Shown: positions 22,082 through 32,520 of the stretch, piece by piece
How the letters are laid out: the number at the start of each line of letters is the position of its first letter
Position numbering within the stretch: the first letter of the stretch is position 1
Source of the DNA: Pseudeuparius sepicola
Lineage: Eukaryota; Arthropoda; Insecta; Coleoptera; Anthribidae
Assembly: GCA_963920635.1 (NCBI GenBank)
Contig: OY987298.1
Location: 70,329,949-70,393,948 of the forward strand
DNA: 64,000 nt
Reading direction: 5' to 3'
The notes under the pieces: model-generated
The model's input: the letters and a program-made list of their open reading frames with translations, nothing else
Database searches by the model: none
What the model was told of the DNA's origin: nothing
Made by a program: the position numbers and the translations under genes

Positions 22082-24888
22082 ATACCGTTGACAATAGCAA
22101 TCTATATTATATTAAAGATAATACCGATAAGTACAAAATTTTAATTGACACAGGAGCTGGTATTTCAATTTTCAAACCAGAGACGGTTCAGCAATTTTTA
22201 AATCGATGTCCAGAAAATTTTCAAATTAAAGGTATTTCTGGCCAATCAATTCCTATTACTGAAGCGGTATTTGTTTCTTTTACGGGTCCTCTTTCTCCCC
22301 ATAAAGTTTATATTTGCGATCTAGATATAGGATTCGACGGAATTTTAGGCGCTGACTTTTTAGAAAGGTACGGTGCAGTAGTAGGTTTTAGGAATAAACA
22401 ATTAATTACGTACTATAAGGTACACGAATTACTCAAGGACGGAGATGAATTAAACGAGTTAACGAATAATAATGATAATAATAATCGAGTTGTTTATAAA
22501 AGACAAGTTAATGTTGACGAAAGATACGATAGCCTTCATATAAACGCTTATGAACGAAATAATAATAATAATAATGATTACACGGAAAATATAAATAATT
22601 TTGAAAGCGAAAATATGAGTTATAATATAAATCAAGTTACGATAGAACCGCGTTGCGAAAAAATATGCAAGTTTCATACGAATAAATATACGAATAAAGA
22701 AATGATTTTATGCGCACAACGAGTAGAAAAGGTATACGTGCCAAATGCTATAGTAAAAATAAACGAAGACGGTAATTTTTATACGACAATATTAAACGCT
22801 AATGCCATAACAAAGGATATTTGTTTCGAAGAATTTGAATTTGAGCCTTACATTAAAGAAACGAACGCTAGTACTAATATTATTTGTAATTTTAATAAAA
22901 CGAAAAGCAGATTAGAAGAAATAAAAGAATCATTAAGGCTAGAACATTTAAACGAAGAAGAAAAAGAATTAATTACTAATTTATGCTTGAATTTTGAAGA
23001 TATATTTTACTTTGACGGAGATTTTTTAAGTTTTACTAATGAAATAAAACATACTATCGATACAGGCGACGCTAAGCCAATTTTTACTAAATCTTATCGA
23101 TATCCACAAGTTCACAAGGAAGAAGTAAAAACACAAATTAATAAAATGCTTTCTCAAGGAATAATTAGACCTTCTGTTTCACCATGGTCGTCCCCAGTAT
23201 GGGTCGTTCCAAAAAAATTAGACGCTTCAGGCAAACAAAAATGGAGAATCGTAATTGATTATAGGAAATTAAATGAATTAACAGTTAATGACAGGTATCC
23301 ACTGCCTAATATTTCAGATATATTAGATCAGTTGGGTAATTGCCATTATTTTACTACTTTAGATTTGGCTTCTGGTTTTCAACAAATTGAAATGAATCCA
23401 GAAGACATTTCGAAAACTGCTTTTTCCGTTGAAAATGGACATTTCGAATATTTACGTATGCCCTTTGGCCTTCGTAATGCGCCCTCAACCTTTCAGAGGG
23501 TTATGGATAATATACTAATGGGAATACAAAACGAAAAGTGCTTAGTTTACATGGACGACATTATTATTTATTCTTCCACAATTAATGAACATATCTCTCG
23601 TATTACTGAAGTTTTTCAAAGATTAAGAAATTCAAATCTAAAAATACAGCCAGATAAGTGTGAATTCTTACGAAAAGAAGTAATTTATTTAGGACATGTT
23701 ATTACACCTGAAGGGGTTAAACCAAATCCACAAAAAGTACAAGCTGTTATCGATTTTCCTCAACCTGCCAATACTAAACAAATTAAACAATTTTTGGGTC
23801 TTACTGGTTACTACAGGAAGTTTATTCCAAACTTCGCAAAAATGACAAAGCCTTTAACTCGACTTTTAAGAAAAGACGTACCATTTATTTTTGATAAAGA
23901 TTGTCGTGAATCTTTCGAACAACTTAAAAATGCATTAATAACTTCACCAATTCTAATATATCCTAATTTTGAAAAAGAATTTGTTTTAACTACAGATGCA
24001 AGCGCTTTTGCTGTAGGCGCGGTACTTTCGCAAGGACCTGTTGGAAATGATCTTCCCATAGCATACTTTTCAAGAACCTTAAGTCCAGCAGAAATGAAAT
24101 ATAGCGTTATAGAGAAAGAACTTTTGGCAATAATTGCTGCCGTAAAAAACTATAGACCTTATCTTTTCGGACGAAAATTCTTATTGGTTACAGATCATAG
24201 ACCTTTAACCTGGCTTTTCTCAATAAAAGATCCCGGTAGTCGTTTAGCACGTTGGCGACTTAAATTAGAAGAATATAATTATCAAATAATTTATAAACCT
24301 GGAAAAATTAATCGAAATGCCGACGCTTTATCTCGAATCAAAATCAATCATATAAAAGAAGCTGTTTCCTTTCATACTTCCCTAGACGAACCATCTACTT
24401 CCCATGATAATCCTCAAGACATTGACCCGCCTATTGACAATAATGAGACTGACGAAATTGCTATAATCTGTAATGAATTTGACAGATTTTTTAATCTATA
24501 CAAGACGACTTCAATGATCGACTATTCTAAAATCCAATATACAAATAATCAACTTTTAGACAAAACACACAAGGACATTGTACTAATTTTTCAACAAGAC
24601 AAATTAACAGACCTTCACGAAAAAGTTATTGATGATTTACTTGAGCTAAATCCTGATTTTAACTATAATAAAGCAAATGTTCTTTCCAGTCAAACCGTAG
24701 CTAAAAGAAAATATTATATAATTCCTGTTCCTTTTAATTTTGAAACCGCAATACAAGTACTCTTCATATCTCTTTATTACAGTAAAGATATATTCGAAGA
24801 AAATAAAACTTATTACATTGAAAACAATCCAGATTTTCCAATTTTAGAAATGTTTATTTTTTGTTCTCAGATAAAAATTTCCAACTAA
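22021..24888 (+). CDS. Ty3/gypsy pol: protease, reverse transcriptase, RNase H
   Basis: The frame is open from at least 22021, without an ATG until 22615. Protease: LIDTGAG at 22141-22161. RT: WRIVIDYRKLNELT, then YMDDI at 23548-23562. RNase H: LTTDASAFAVGAVL near 23985, HRPLTWLF, and NADALSRI near 24320. A linker of about 200 residues leads to the integrase. At about 24870 the frame changes by one base against the integrase, probably a mutation because the protein sense continues across it. Chromosome-inserting elements of this group are widespread in insects. Confidence 0.88.
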   Translation, partial: ESYSQLQESWYDQYGPNVCINTVDNSNLYYIKDNTDKYKILIDTGAGISIFKPETVQQFLNRCPENFQIKGISGQSIPITEAVFVSFTGPLSPHKVYICDLDIGFDGILGADFLERYGAVVGFRNKQLITYYKVHELLKDGDELNELTNNNDNNNRVVYKRQVNVDERYDSLHINAYERNNNNNNDYTENINNFESENMSYNINQVTIEPRCEKICKFHTNKYTNKEMILCAQRVEKVYVPNAIVKINEDGNFYTTILNANAITKDICFEEFEFEPYIKETNASTNIICNFNKTKSRLEEIKESLRLEHLNEEEKELITNLCLNFEDIFYFDGDFLSFTNEIKHTIDTGDAKPIFTKSYRYPQVHKEEVKTQINKMLSQGIIRPSVSPWSSPVWVVPKKLDASGKQKWRIVIDYRKLNELTVNDRYPLPNISDILDQLGNCHYFTTLDLASGFQQIEMNPEDISKTAFSVENGHFEYLRMPFGLRNAPSTFQRVMDNILMGIQNEKCLVYMDDIIIYSSTINEHISRITEVFQRLRNSNLKIQPDKCEFLRKEVIYLGHVITPEGVKPNPQKVQAVIDFPQPANTKQIKQFLGLTGYYRKFIPNFAKMTKPLTRLLRKDVPFIFDKDCRESFEQLKNALITSPILIYPNFEKEFVLTTDASAFAVGAVLSQGPVGNDLPIAYFSRTLSPAEMKYSVIEKELLAIIAAVKNYRPYLFGRKFLLVTDHRPLTWLFSIKDPGSRLARWRLKLEEYNYQIIYKPGKINRNADALSRIKINHIKEAVSFHTSLDEPSTSHDNPQDIDPPIDNNETDEIAIICNEFDRFFNLYKTTSMIDYSKIQYTNNQLLDKTHKDIVLIFQQDKLTDLHEKVIDDLLELNPDFNYNKANVLSSQTVAKRKYYIIPVPFNFETAIQVLFISLYYSKDIFEENKTYYIENNPDFPILEMFIFCSQIKISN

Positions 24889-25670
24889 CAATTTGTCAGA
24901 ACATTGTGACTATACCAGACGAAGACCAAATACCTATAATAATAGATCAATTTCATTCAGGCAAGACAAACTTACATCGAGGAATAAACGAAACAATTAG
25001 ACGCATCAAACAAAAATATAATTGGACAGGACTAACTAAAGACGTCGAAACATTTATTCGGCAGTGCGAAATCTGCCAAAAGACAAAAATTTGTAGACAA
25101 AACTTGGACAGTCCCTTAGTTATTACCGAAACTCCTAAAACTCCTTTCGAAAGAATAAATATCGATATCCTAGAAATCCCAGTAAAAAATAATATCCTTA
25201 CCATAAGAGACGAACTAACAAAATTTACCCAAGCTTATGCACTTCCTAATAAAACAGCGAGATCTGTAGTAGACGCTCTGTTACTCTATTTTCAACATTT
25301 TGGAACTCCCTTAAGAATCCATTGCGATGTAGGTAAAGAATTTAATAATCAATTAATGAAAGATCTTTGTAAATTATACAATATAAAATTAACTTTCTCT
25401 AGTGTTAGTCATCCGCAATCAAATGGCTCCTTAGAAAGATTTCATGCCACCTTAACTGAAATGATACGCGCATGTAGTACAGAAAATCCTAACGAACACC
25501 CATTTCAAATGCTTCCTTACGCTTGTATAGCATATAACAATTCTATAAATAAAACACACGGCTTTACTCCTTACGAATTGCTATTTGGTCACACCTCGTC
25601 TCGACCTCCAGAAGTTTTGTATAATCAGCAAGAATTAATCTCTAAGTACGTTCGCGATTTAAACATGCCA
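24861..25670 (+). pseudogene. Ty3/gypsy integrase, 3'-truncated
   Basis: The H2C2 zinc finger is seen as HSGKTNLHRG..CEICQKTKIC, then the core with Asp in NIDILE, Asp in HCDVGKEF and Glu in SNGSLERFHA. LLFGHTSSRP follows. Gypsy sense ends near SKYVRDLN at about 25665; the remaining open codons to 25736 look unrelated. The C-terminal domain, any 3' end and the 3' LTR are missing, so the element was cut here by deletion or another insertion. Confidence 0.85.
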
Positions 25671-26628
25671 TGCGCTCGTTGTCGCCCACGAGTCGAACAA
25701 TTTCTATTTTGTCTCTTATGTTTAAATATTCCATAATTATGATAATTAATTGTATTGAGCACAAACAATTTCTGAACTCAATTTAGACAGTTTGACACTT
25801 AATAAAAGTAAACAATTCAATTATTTTCCATGGCCAACTTTGAATTTTTGAAAATAAAGACGTACCTTGGCTGCATTTTTAATTTTTCTACAAAATCGTT
25901 ATTACTTGAAATATTTTGATGAAATTTTGTACATACCCATTTCGAGGGGTGCTCAATCCATTGGCGCACACAGATTTTTTCAAAAAAAAACGCTAATATG
26001 GTTTCTTAAAATTTTGCTCATAAAAACGGTCATAGTAGGCTTTGGATTTTATGCGAACCAGGCAATTTTTGTTCAAAATGTGCAGTTCATCGAGCTCTAC
26101 AATTTAAAAAAAAATCAGCCAAATCGCACGATTGATACACTTTTTACAGACTGACCCCAAAACAAATGGGTCACACTGTAGCTACTTAATGCAAGTATCG
26201 AACGTGGAAATTCTAACCTACAATGTCAAAGCCAGAATATGAAACACAGAAAGATTTTTAGTACCTGTAATAATTATGCCACTAAACATCATTTATTATT
26301 TATAAAAAAATAAAGCTCGCATCACGGGACGCGGTGTGATAAAACACCTATTATATTTTTTTCACACATGTTTTCACACCTAATATATTTTTTCAACATC
26401 GTCGCGTCTACCATAGCCTTTGAAATACGGCAACACAGCACTTCTGCGAAGGAGTCGGCTGACAAAATCAGTTAGTCAACGCCTTTTGTGCCTGTTTCTA
26501 TAGTACGTAAAGTTAACTGCGTATTTGGGGTACCATACAGACCTCATTTTTTCGGCCGCTGGCAAGTTTTTTCCGCCGGCTCAGAGAGCTCAGTGGCGTT
26601 TCGTATGTTCGGAGTTAACGTGTGCAAA
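25671..26628. other. Repeat debris, no gene seen
   Basis: A stretch ending gggtcacactgta near 26178 resembles one end of a mariner-like MITE. The open frame at 25867-26154 inside it has no family features. Further on is A+T-rich sequence with repeated caca..cctaatat phrases. Confidence 0.35.
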
Positions 26629-26700
26629 ATGAGTAAACAGGGAAGAACGTTGCATTCTGAAGCACGAGAAATAATTGCCAATGTTATAAGGGTTTGCCTT
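26629..26700 (+). pseudogene. Possible transposase N-terminal fragment
   Basis: From an ATG the frame reads MSKQGRTLHSEAREII then ANVIRVC, close in pattern to MQREVFSSQSRKLI..VVKYF at 53241, where it starts a helix-turn-helix transposase. Only about 24 residues match before unrelated sequence. Weak evidence. Confidence 0.3.
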
Positions 26701-26709
26701 CCTCCATAA

Positions 26710-27195
26710 TCTAAGGCATCACCGTTAATAATAATATTAACAATAAATTAAATAACAATTATATGAAAATTAAGTCAGTTAGAGTTACACAAAATTGAGC
26801 TACGCCCCTGAACTGTGACTAATTCTATAATGTTTGCGAGTTCTTCCCCCTTACGTCGCACGCATTCTGCCGTAAGGAGGACTATACGTGTATTTGGTGG
26901 ATACAGTAGTGTCGTTGAGTGAATTATTCCTGCATTCAATGGTAGTGTGCAGTGGTGTTCTAGTCCGATCAGTGGTGTGTGCATATCAAAAACATTTCAT
27001 GTTTTGATCCATCAGATAAACAAGAAATACGGAGGTTAGGAAGTAAAAAAATGTGTTTTGTTGTATCAAAATGGGTGTTTTCTTGTGGTTGTAGCGTCGA
27101 TGGAAATCAACGGTTGTAGCCATGCCCGAGAAGTGTTGTGTCCCAAATTCGTCGATGGAGGAAGGAATCAATCAACGCCCAAATTACCAATTACC
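26710..27195. other. Unassigned sequence
   Basis: No supported gene or element boundary is visible. Frames on both strands overlap and lack domains. Confidence 0.3.
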
Positions 27196-27545
27196 TACCC
27201 AGCAAACACTGATGAATGGGGCTTAAATGGGCAAGTGCATAGTCCCCAGCACTGTTCTAATTGGCTCATTTGTGGCAGCCATAAATGGACCACAAGCGAA
27301 ATGTCCCGCCGGCCAGTAGCAGACCATCCTTTAATTTGCCAACAACTTACCTTGTTGGGACACAAAAGAGCCAATGCTGACGCCAACATCTTGCCGCATT
27401 TGGCGAACAAGTGCAGGCACATTGATGGTTTGCCAGTTGGGGGCTAGTATTGGCCATTAACAGTTACACTTAAGCCCCACAATGATAAATGCATTGGGTT
27501 TCCTCTGTGGGCTATTTGGTGGCTACATAGCCATTAACATACCAT
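27196..27545. repeat. Repeat copy with an acccagcaaacac end
   Basis: The left edge acccagcaaacac is the complement of gtgtttgctgggt at 32074-32086. Both regions share phrases such as cagccataaatggacca and gcccatttaa/ttaaatgggc. They are probably diverged members of one non-autonomous family with this terminal motif. Two open frames on opposite strands cover it without family features. Confidence 0.45.
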
Positions 27546-27649
27546 TACTGGAATGTTTATGGCTCCAGACTCATATACAGTGTGTTTAAATGAAGAAACG
27601 GGCATACTGTGTCAAATTTTTATTCACAAAAGCATAGCTACAGTTTGTT

Positions 27650-27777
27650 CAGCGAATGTTCGGCCCTACGTCACAACTCCCGTCCTTGTCTGACTCGTGA
27701 ATATACGACCAATATCCATCGTATATTCACGAGTAAGACAAGGACGGGAGTTGTGACGTAGGACCGAACATTCGCTG
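27650..27777. repeat. Near-perfect hairpin, 59-bp arms
   Basis: The arm 27650-27708 (cagcgaatgttcgg...) matches the complement of 27719-27777 with about two mismatches and a loop of about 10 bp. It could be a recent MITE or a hairpin-RNA source. Confidence 0.8.
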
Positions 27778-28384
27778 TCCAAAATGTAAGTACTCTTTCG
27801 TGAACAACAATTTTACACAATATACAAATTTTCTTCATATGTATTGGTCTGCGTATGCAACTATTTCTCCACTTTTTTTTCATATACAGGGTGTTTTCTA
27901 TATTCATGGATTATTTGTCTCCGTCACGTTTTAGACCTGATAAGCTACTTCCTAGGATTTTTTCTTCTGTCAAAAGTATGCAATTTCCATAGACAAACCT
28001 AGACAAACTCAGATATAACCTACTGCAATTTCATTTTGATCTTTTAGGACATGTCTAAACGATTGAAAAAGTTTTGAATTCACCCTTGTAGGATTTGGGA
28101 AAATAAAAACATCTGGCCATTTTGAAATGTTTTATTTCATTTCAAAAAATAAAAATTGCATATCAAACATTATATTCTTAAATAATAAAACATTAAAAAA
28201 TAAAGTTAACATATAATGCAAGTAAAACTATTATAAAAGGCATGAAAACTCGTTCACCACAGTTGTTTGGAAATCGAAATCGTTTGGAAGCTGAAATCGA
28301 GCCCTAAACTGCATTACCTCATAAACATAAAATGTAAATTTTACTCAAAAATGTTTTCCAGCAGCTAGTGCTAGGTGAAGTGTA
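27778..28384. other. Unassigned, with one tacagggtgt end
   Basis: tacagggtgttttc near 27890 resembles a mariner-like terminus, but no partner is recognised. The rest is A+T-rich and non-coding. Confidence 0.35.
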
Positions 28385-30528
28385 CAGGGTGATTCAAACT
28401 CGACGCCCCAGGCCTATTGCGGGGACACGAAAGCTCAAAATAAAATTTCGAACAGGGGGTTCTTAAATGGGACATAACTACTAAGGTCCAATTATGACCG
28501 AAAATGTGCTTTTTTGATGTTTGGGAAATGGCCGCTGTGACGTCAACGATATTTTTCCCAGAATATACAATTTTTTCTCTATATGTTGAAAGTACTGACC
28601 ATTCTCAACAGCTTTTGTAGAAAAAGATTTTCTGTATCTGTTATTGTTCAAAATCTACATGGTCAAATATGTAAAAAAAATATGGATACACCATGATCGG
28701 TTTTTCGAAATCTAGCTAGCCATGGAAACAATTGATAGTCCCAAATTATTAAAGAGTGTCTTGTGCACACTTAAATTTATTCAATTGGATTATTATTTTT
28801 TTTTAATTTACAAACAAATAGCAAACAAGTTAGTAACAAGCACTGTTCAAAAATTTAAGAAATAATCCAGTTGAATAAATTTAAGGGTGCACAAGGTACC
28901 CTAACATGCTTTTAAATAATTTATGACTATCAATTGTTTCCATGGCTACCTAGATTTCGGAAAACCAATCCCTGTACGTTTTGAACAATAACAGATACAG
29001 AAAATCTTTTCCTACCAAAGTTGAGAATGATATGGACTTTCAATATACAGTGTGGTCATTTAAGAGTCCAAAATAGGTATGGGATTTTTTTTATTAATTG
29101 CAGAACCAAAATACAAATATTCCCGAAAGTTGGTGCCATGTTCGATAATCATATTCCATATACCACAACGAAAATACAAATATTCCCGAAAGTTGGTGCA
29201 TGTTCAATAATCATATTAGGCGCACTTAGAATGGTTGCAAGTCAAACAGCATACAGAGTAGGTCAAAAAATATAAAAATTGCACAAGAGTAAATAGTACC
29301 CTTATCTCAGGAAATTCAGCAAAATGTTATTAAGAAAATTTGTCTACAATTAAACGTTATGTCTAAACACCAAAACATGGCCTCTAAGAATTTTTTTTTT
29401 AATATTAATAATTTCCTAAAGAAATTTTGTTTTAATATTCACCCTAAACACTTTCATAAATTAATCAAAATTAAATCAATTTCGCATAACTTTGTTCATA
29501 TTTGTAAAATTAACTTGGATTTTTAATTTTTTAGGGAATCACAAACTTCATGTTTGTTGCAACGACATTAAACAAAACTTTAAAATTTCGCAAAAATTTT
29601 TATTTAAAATGTTTATTAAGAAACTATAAATTAATTGAAGAAAAAATTATTTTTTCTTAGGAGGCTATGTTTTGGTATTTGGTCATAGCTTTTAATTCTA
29701 AACAATTTTTCTTTATAACATTTTGCTGAATTTTCTGAAATAAGGGTACTTATAGTAAAATCAAGCAACTCTTACGCCTGGAGTAAACAAGAGCACGTGG
29801 GTTGAAATATCTGCCATAGCCGCACGGAGGTACGACCTTTATTTAATTTTAGTCTTACAATTGTGTACATCAAAATATTTCAGACAAGAATTATTGGCTT
29901 AATTAAAATGGTTCAAAACATCGATAAAATTATTGCAAATAGTGCATAGTCTTTCAGAGGGCGTTGGTTCACGCACGCAAAACACGTGTTCTTCTTTAAA
30001 TAGCTGAAAACAACAAGATAAAACCGAATATCTACACTTCTGCGATCGAGCACGTCCCTGTTGCCGAGTCGGGTGAAATTTTATAGCCTACCGACCAATC
30101 GCGGATCGTCATTGAACACGTGGTTTTATTTACACTAGGCGTACGGATTGCTCGATTTTAGTATAGGTACTTTACTCTTGTACAATTTTTATATTTTTTG
30201 ACCTGTTTAACTTGCAACCATTCTAAGTGTACCTAATATGACTATTGAACAAGCATCAACTTTCGGCAATATTTGAATTTTGGTTGTGCAATTAATAAAA
30301 AAAATCCCATACACACTTAAATGACCTTACTGTATAGGGAAAAAATGGTTCTGGGGAAAAAATATCGATGATGTCACAGCGGCCATTTTCCCAAACATAA
30401 AAAAGCAAATTTTCGGTCATAATTGGACCTTATATAGTATATCCCATTTAAGAACCCCTGTTCGAAATTTTATTTTCAGTTTTCGTGTTCCCACAGTAGG
30501 CCTGGGGCGTCGAGTTTGGATCACCCTG
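28385..30528. mobile_element. Nested palindromic element with TA flanks
   Basis: The ends cagggtgattcaaactcgacg and its complement (ggatcaccctg) are each flanked by TA (28383-28384, 30529-30530). Outer arms about 28385-28560 and 30340-30528 pair over about 180 bp. Inside are further inverted pairs: about 28570-28790 with 28860-29050, 29040-29340 with parts of 29700-30330, and 29307-29400 with 29637-29750. A piece near 29770-30150 is unpaired and looks inserted. No transposase is seen. TA flanks suggest Tc1/mariner mobilisation. Confidence 0.75.
29941..30000 (-). repeat. 60-bp repeat, copy 1, coding-like on minus
   Basis: Nearly identical to 31089-31148, about one change. On the minus strand both read KEEHVFCVREPTPSERLC in an open frame. 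It may be a duplicated exon piece or part of a repeat; I do not recognise the protein. Confidence 0.5.
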
Positions 30529-30894
30529 TACATTGAAAAATGGAATCTATGATAAAAATATCTGAAAATGCGAGTTGTGAACTGCTATGGTTTAGGCCTC
30601 AATATAAGAATTGCAATTTGGGCATGGCTATCGAGTTCATGTAAAAATGTGACTGACACTATTTTTTCCTCTTCTGTCTCCCACCGGCCCTAACAACAGC
30701 TCCTCATCTGAGCCAAACTTTTACTATTCCATGGATTTCATTCCCGTAGCATTCGCAGATAGCGGATTTGCTCTTATTAAATCTAAAAATGAGAAAAGAG
30801 GTCAACGATTAACACACGCACCTATTATGCGTGTGAGTGAATGCTGTTCTAGTATTGTCTTTAAGTCGTTCCTCGTTCCCAACCACAGACGGCA

Positions 30895-30925
30895 ATAAAG
30901 CAAGAATTATTATTATTATTATTAG
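30895..30925 (+). repeat. (ATT)n tail after an aataaa signal
   Basis: ggcaataaagcaag is followed by an ATT run, the typical end of a LINE copy. The body is not recognised upstream. Confidence 0.4.
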
Positions 30926-31088
30926 GTATATTGTTATATTATGCGGAAATAGCCCTATTAAAAGATAAAACACTAATAGGTTCGGGCAGTGGGGCAGTAT
31001 AACTCGAGTTAAGCCGGCACCGTCGCTTATCATTGCGACGGCGACGGTGCCTATCAAGCACTCTTCCAAAAGGGAAATAAACTCACCA

Positions 31089-31148
31089 AGTGCATAGTCT
31101 TTCAGAGGGCGTTGGTTCACGCACACAAAACACGTGTTCTTCTTTAAA
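31089..31148 (-). repeat. 60-bp repeat, copy 2, coding-like on minus
   Basis: Matches 29941-30000. The minus-strand frame around it (31083-31439) is open for 118 residues and includes KEEHVFCVREPTPSERL, but no family is recognised. Confidence 0.45.
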
Positions 31149-31235
31149 ATGGTATTGTTGTTTCTTGTCAAGACACAGATACCCAAACCAACCACGTAAA
31201 ACACGAATATCTGCAGAAATGTCAGAAACATTGGT

Positions 31236-31290
31236 TGCAGCAGAGAAATGGAGTAGGGAGAACGCGCTTTGACCTACTGCGCATCCTATT
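31236..31290 (+). promoter_or_regulatory. Promoter-like repeat beside THAP remnant
   Basis: cagagaaatgga.. then ggagaac and gcgcatcc recur near 35844-35795 (minus strand), upstream of the other THAP gene. A similar block lies inverted at 31722-31651, ending in a gccgcc-type motif. Relatives at 34324-34400 and 35757-35775 end in gccgccattttg or caaaatggcagc, resembling YY1/Pho sites. Regulatory use is inferred. Confidence 0.4.
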
Positions 31291-31357
31291 TCCAGGCAAA
31301 TGTAATGTCCGGCATATTGTCCCCAGTTTGACGTTTGCAGTTTGTTTTCAGAGATAG

Positions 31358-32520
31358 TTGTTGTATTTTCAGCAGAGAAATGGTCAGTGTTTTTGGAAAA
31401 TATCGTGTGCAGTACCAAGCTGTAAAGGCCGATCCACATTCGCGGCGCGAAACCCCGCGAAGAGGCGCGAACGTGAGTGTGGAGGTTGTCGGCTTTCGCG
31501 TAGTTTTTACGGCTTCACGGTCGCGCTTTCCGGTGTTCCCCGATCGGAGTCGGTTTTTTGTCCCGCGACAAATGAATTATAAGTCTAGGAGACCTCCGGG
31601 AGTATCATTTTTTCGGTAAGTTTAGTAAAGTTGTAGTAAAGTTGGTGTAATATGGCCGCCACTTTTATTAGGCAGTTCGCGCAGCTTGTAGTGCGTTCTC
31701 CCTACTCCATTTCTCTGGGTTGCAGCAGACGCTGGAGGAAACCAACATGGCGAACCTGGCCCTGACGGTCGCGGTACTTTTGTTTGCGCATGCGTCAGTA
31801 CCAACGATTTGCCACAACTGGGACTTTACATGTATATTTTCATATTTAGTTCTATTGTACAGCCATAAATGGACCAACATTGCGCAAACTGAACTTATTG
31901 TATTTATGGGCACATAATGATTAGCCATTGCTGGTCCTTATACAACAGTCCACAATATTCAGAAATTGTGGGAACCGTGTATATTAGCAATTGTGGGCCA
32001 CAATACGGCTTGCCTGTGCCACAATAATGCCATTAATTTTGGTAATGGCCCATTTAAACGCCATAGTTCGTGTGTTTGCTGGGTAACCGCGCCAAAGCCA
32101 AAAGTGTCCGTTTTTGCCTTTCCTAAGGATCCAGTTTTGAGGGCAAAATGGGTGCAAGCCATAAAAAGGGCTGACTTTGTAGTCAAGAAAATATTCTAAG
32201 GTATGTTATATGTTACATTTTTTTATATATTTTTCATAAAGCTTCGGGTTATTGTAGGTCTGCGAACAACACTTCTTAACACAAGACATTGAAAGGGAGA
32301 CTACGTGACGTGTGTTGTAGAATCGACTGGTGAAACTTTACGTGCACCTTTAAAAATTCCACGTTTAGCTAAACTAAAGGTTTTGAATTTTCATGGCTAG
32401 TTTATTTCATTATATTTTTACAAAATATAGGTACTTACTTTTTTAGATGCAATACCTTGTACGTTACCAGGTTGCCCAAGTTATTTGTCCAAATCGAGTA
32501 CGAGTCGTAGGGAAGGCTCG
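31358..32520 (+). pseudogene. THAP-domain gene remnant, split and frameshifted
   Basis: Exon 1 gives ISCAVPSCKG (31390-31424), the first THAP cysteines. The reading is then cut by inserted repeats until about 32087. It resumes as KVSVFAFPKDPVLRAKW (the conserved P and W of THAP), then a one-base excess in an A run near 32190, a donor at 32201, and after an acceptor at about 32258 VCEQHFLTQDIE (the C-x2-H pair). A second shift follows, then TGETLRAPLKIPRL. A further exon at 32446 reads DAIPCTLPGCPSYLSK, the AVP-like motif and a segment common after THAP domains. THAP proteins bind DNA in the nucleus. It is clearly broken. Confidence 0.7.
31428..32087. mobile_element. Nested repeats inside the THAP remnant
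   Basis: The left part starts ccgatccacattcgcgg and is unusually G+C-rich. The right part ends gtgtttgctgggta next to resumed THAP coding, and its interior matches the family at 27196-27545. At least two insertions are implied; exact inner borders are not resolved. Confidence 0.5.

Noticed and set aside
25867..26154. 95-codon frame after the gypsy element
   Set aside because: No family features; it coincides with a MITE-like end.
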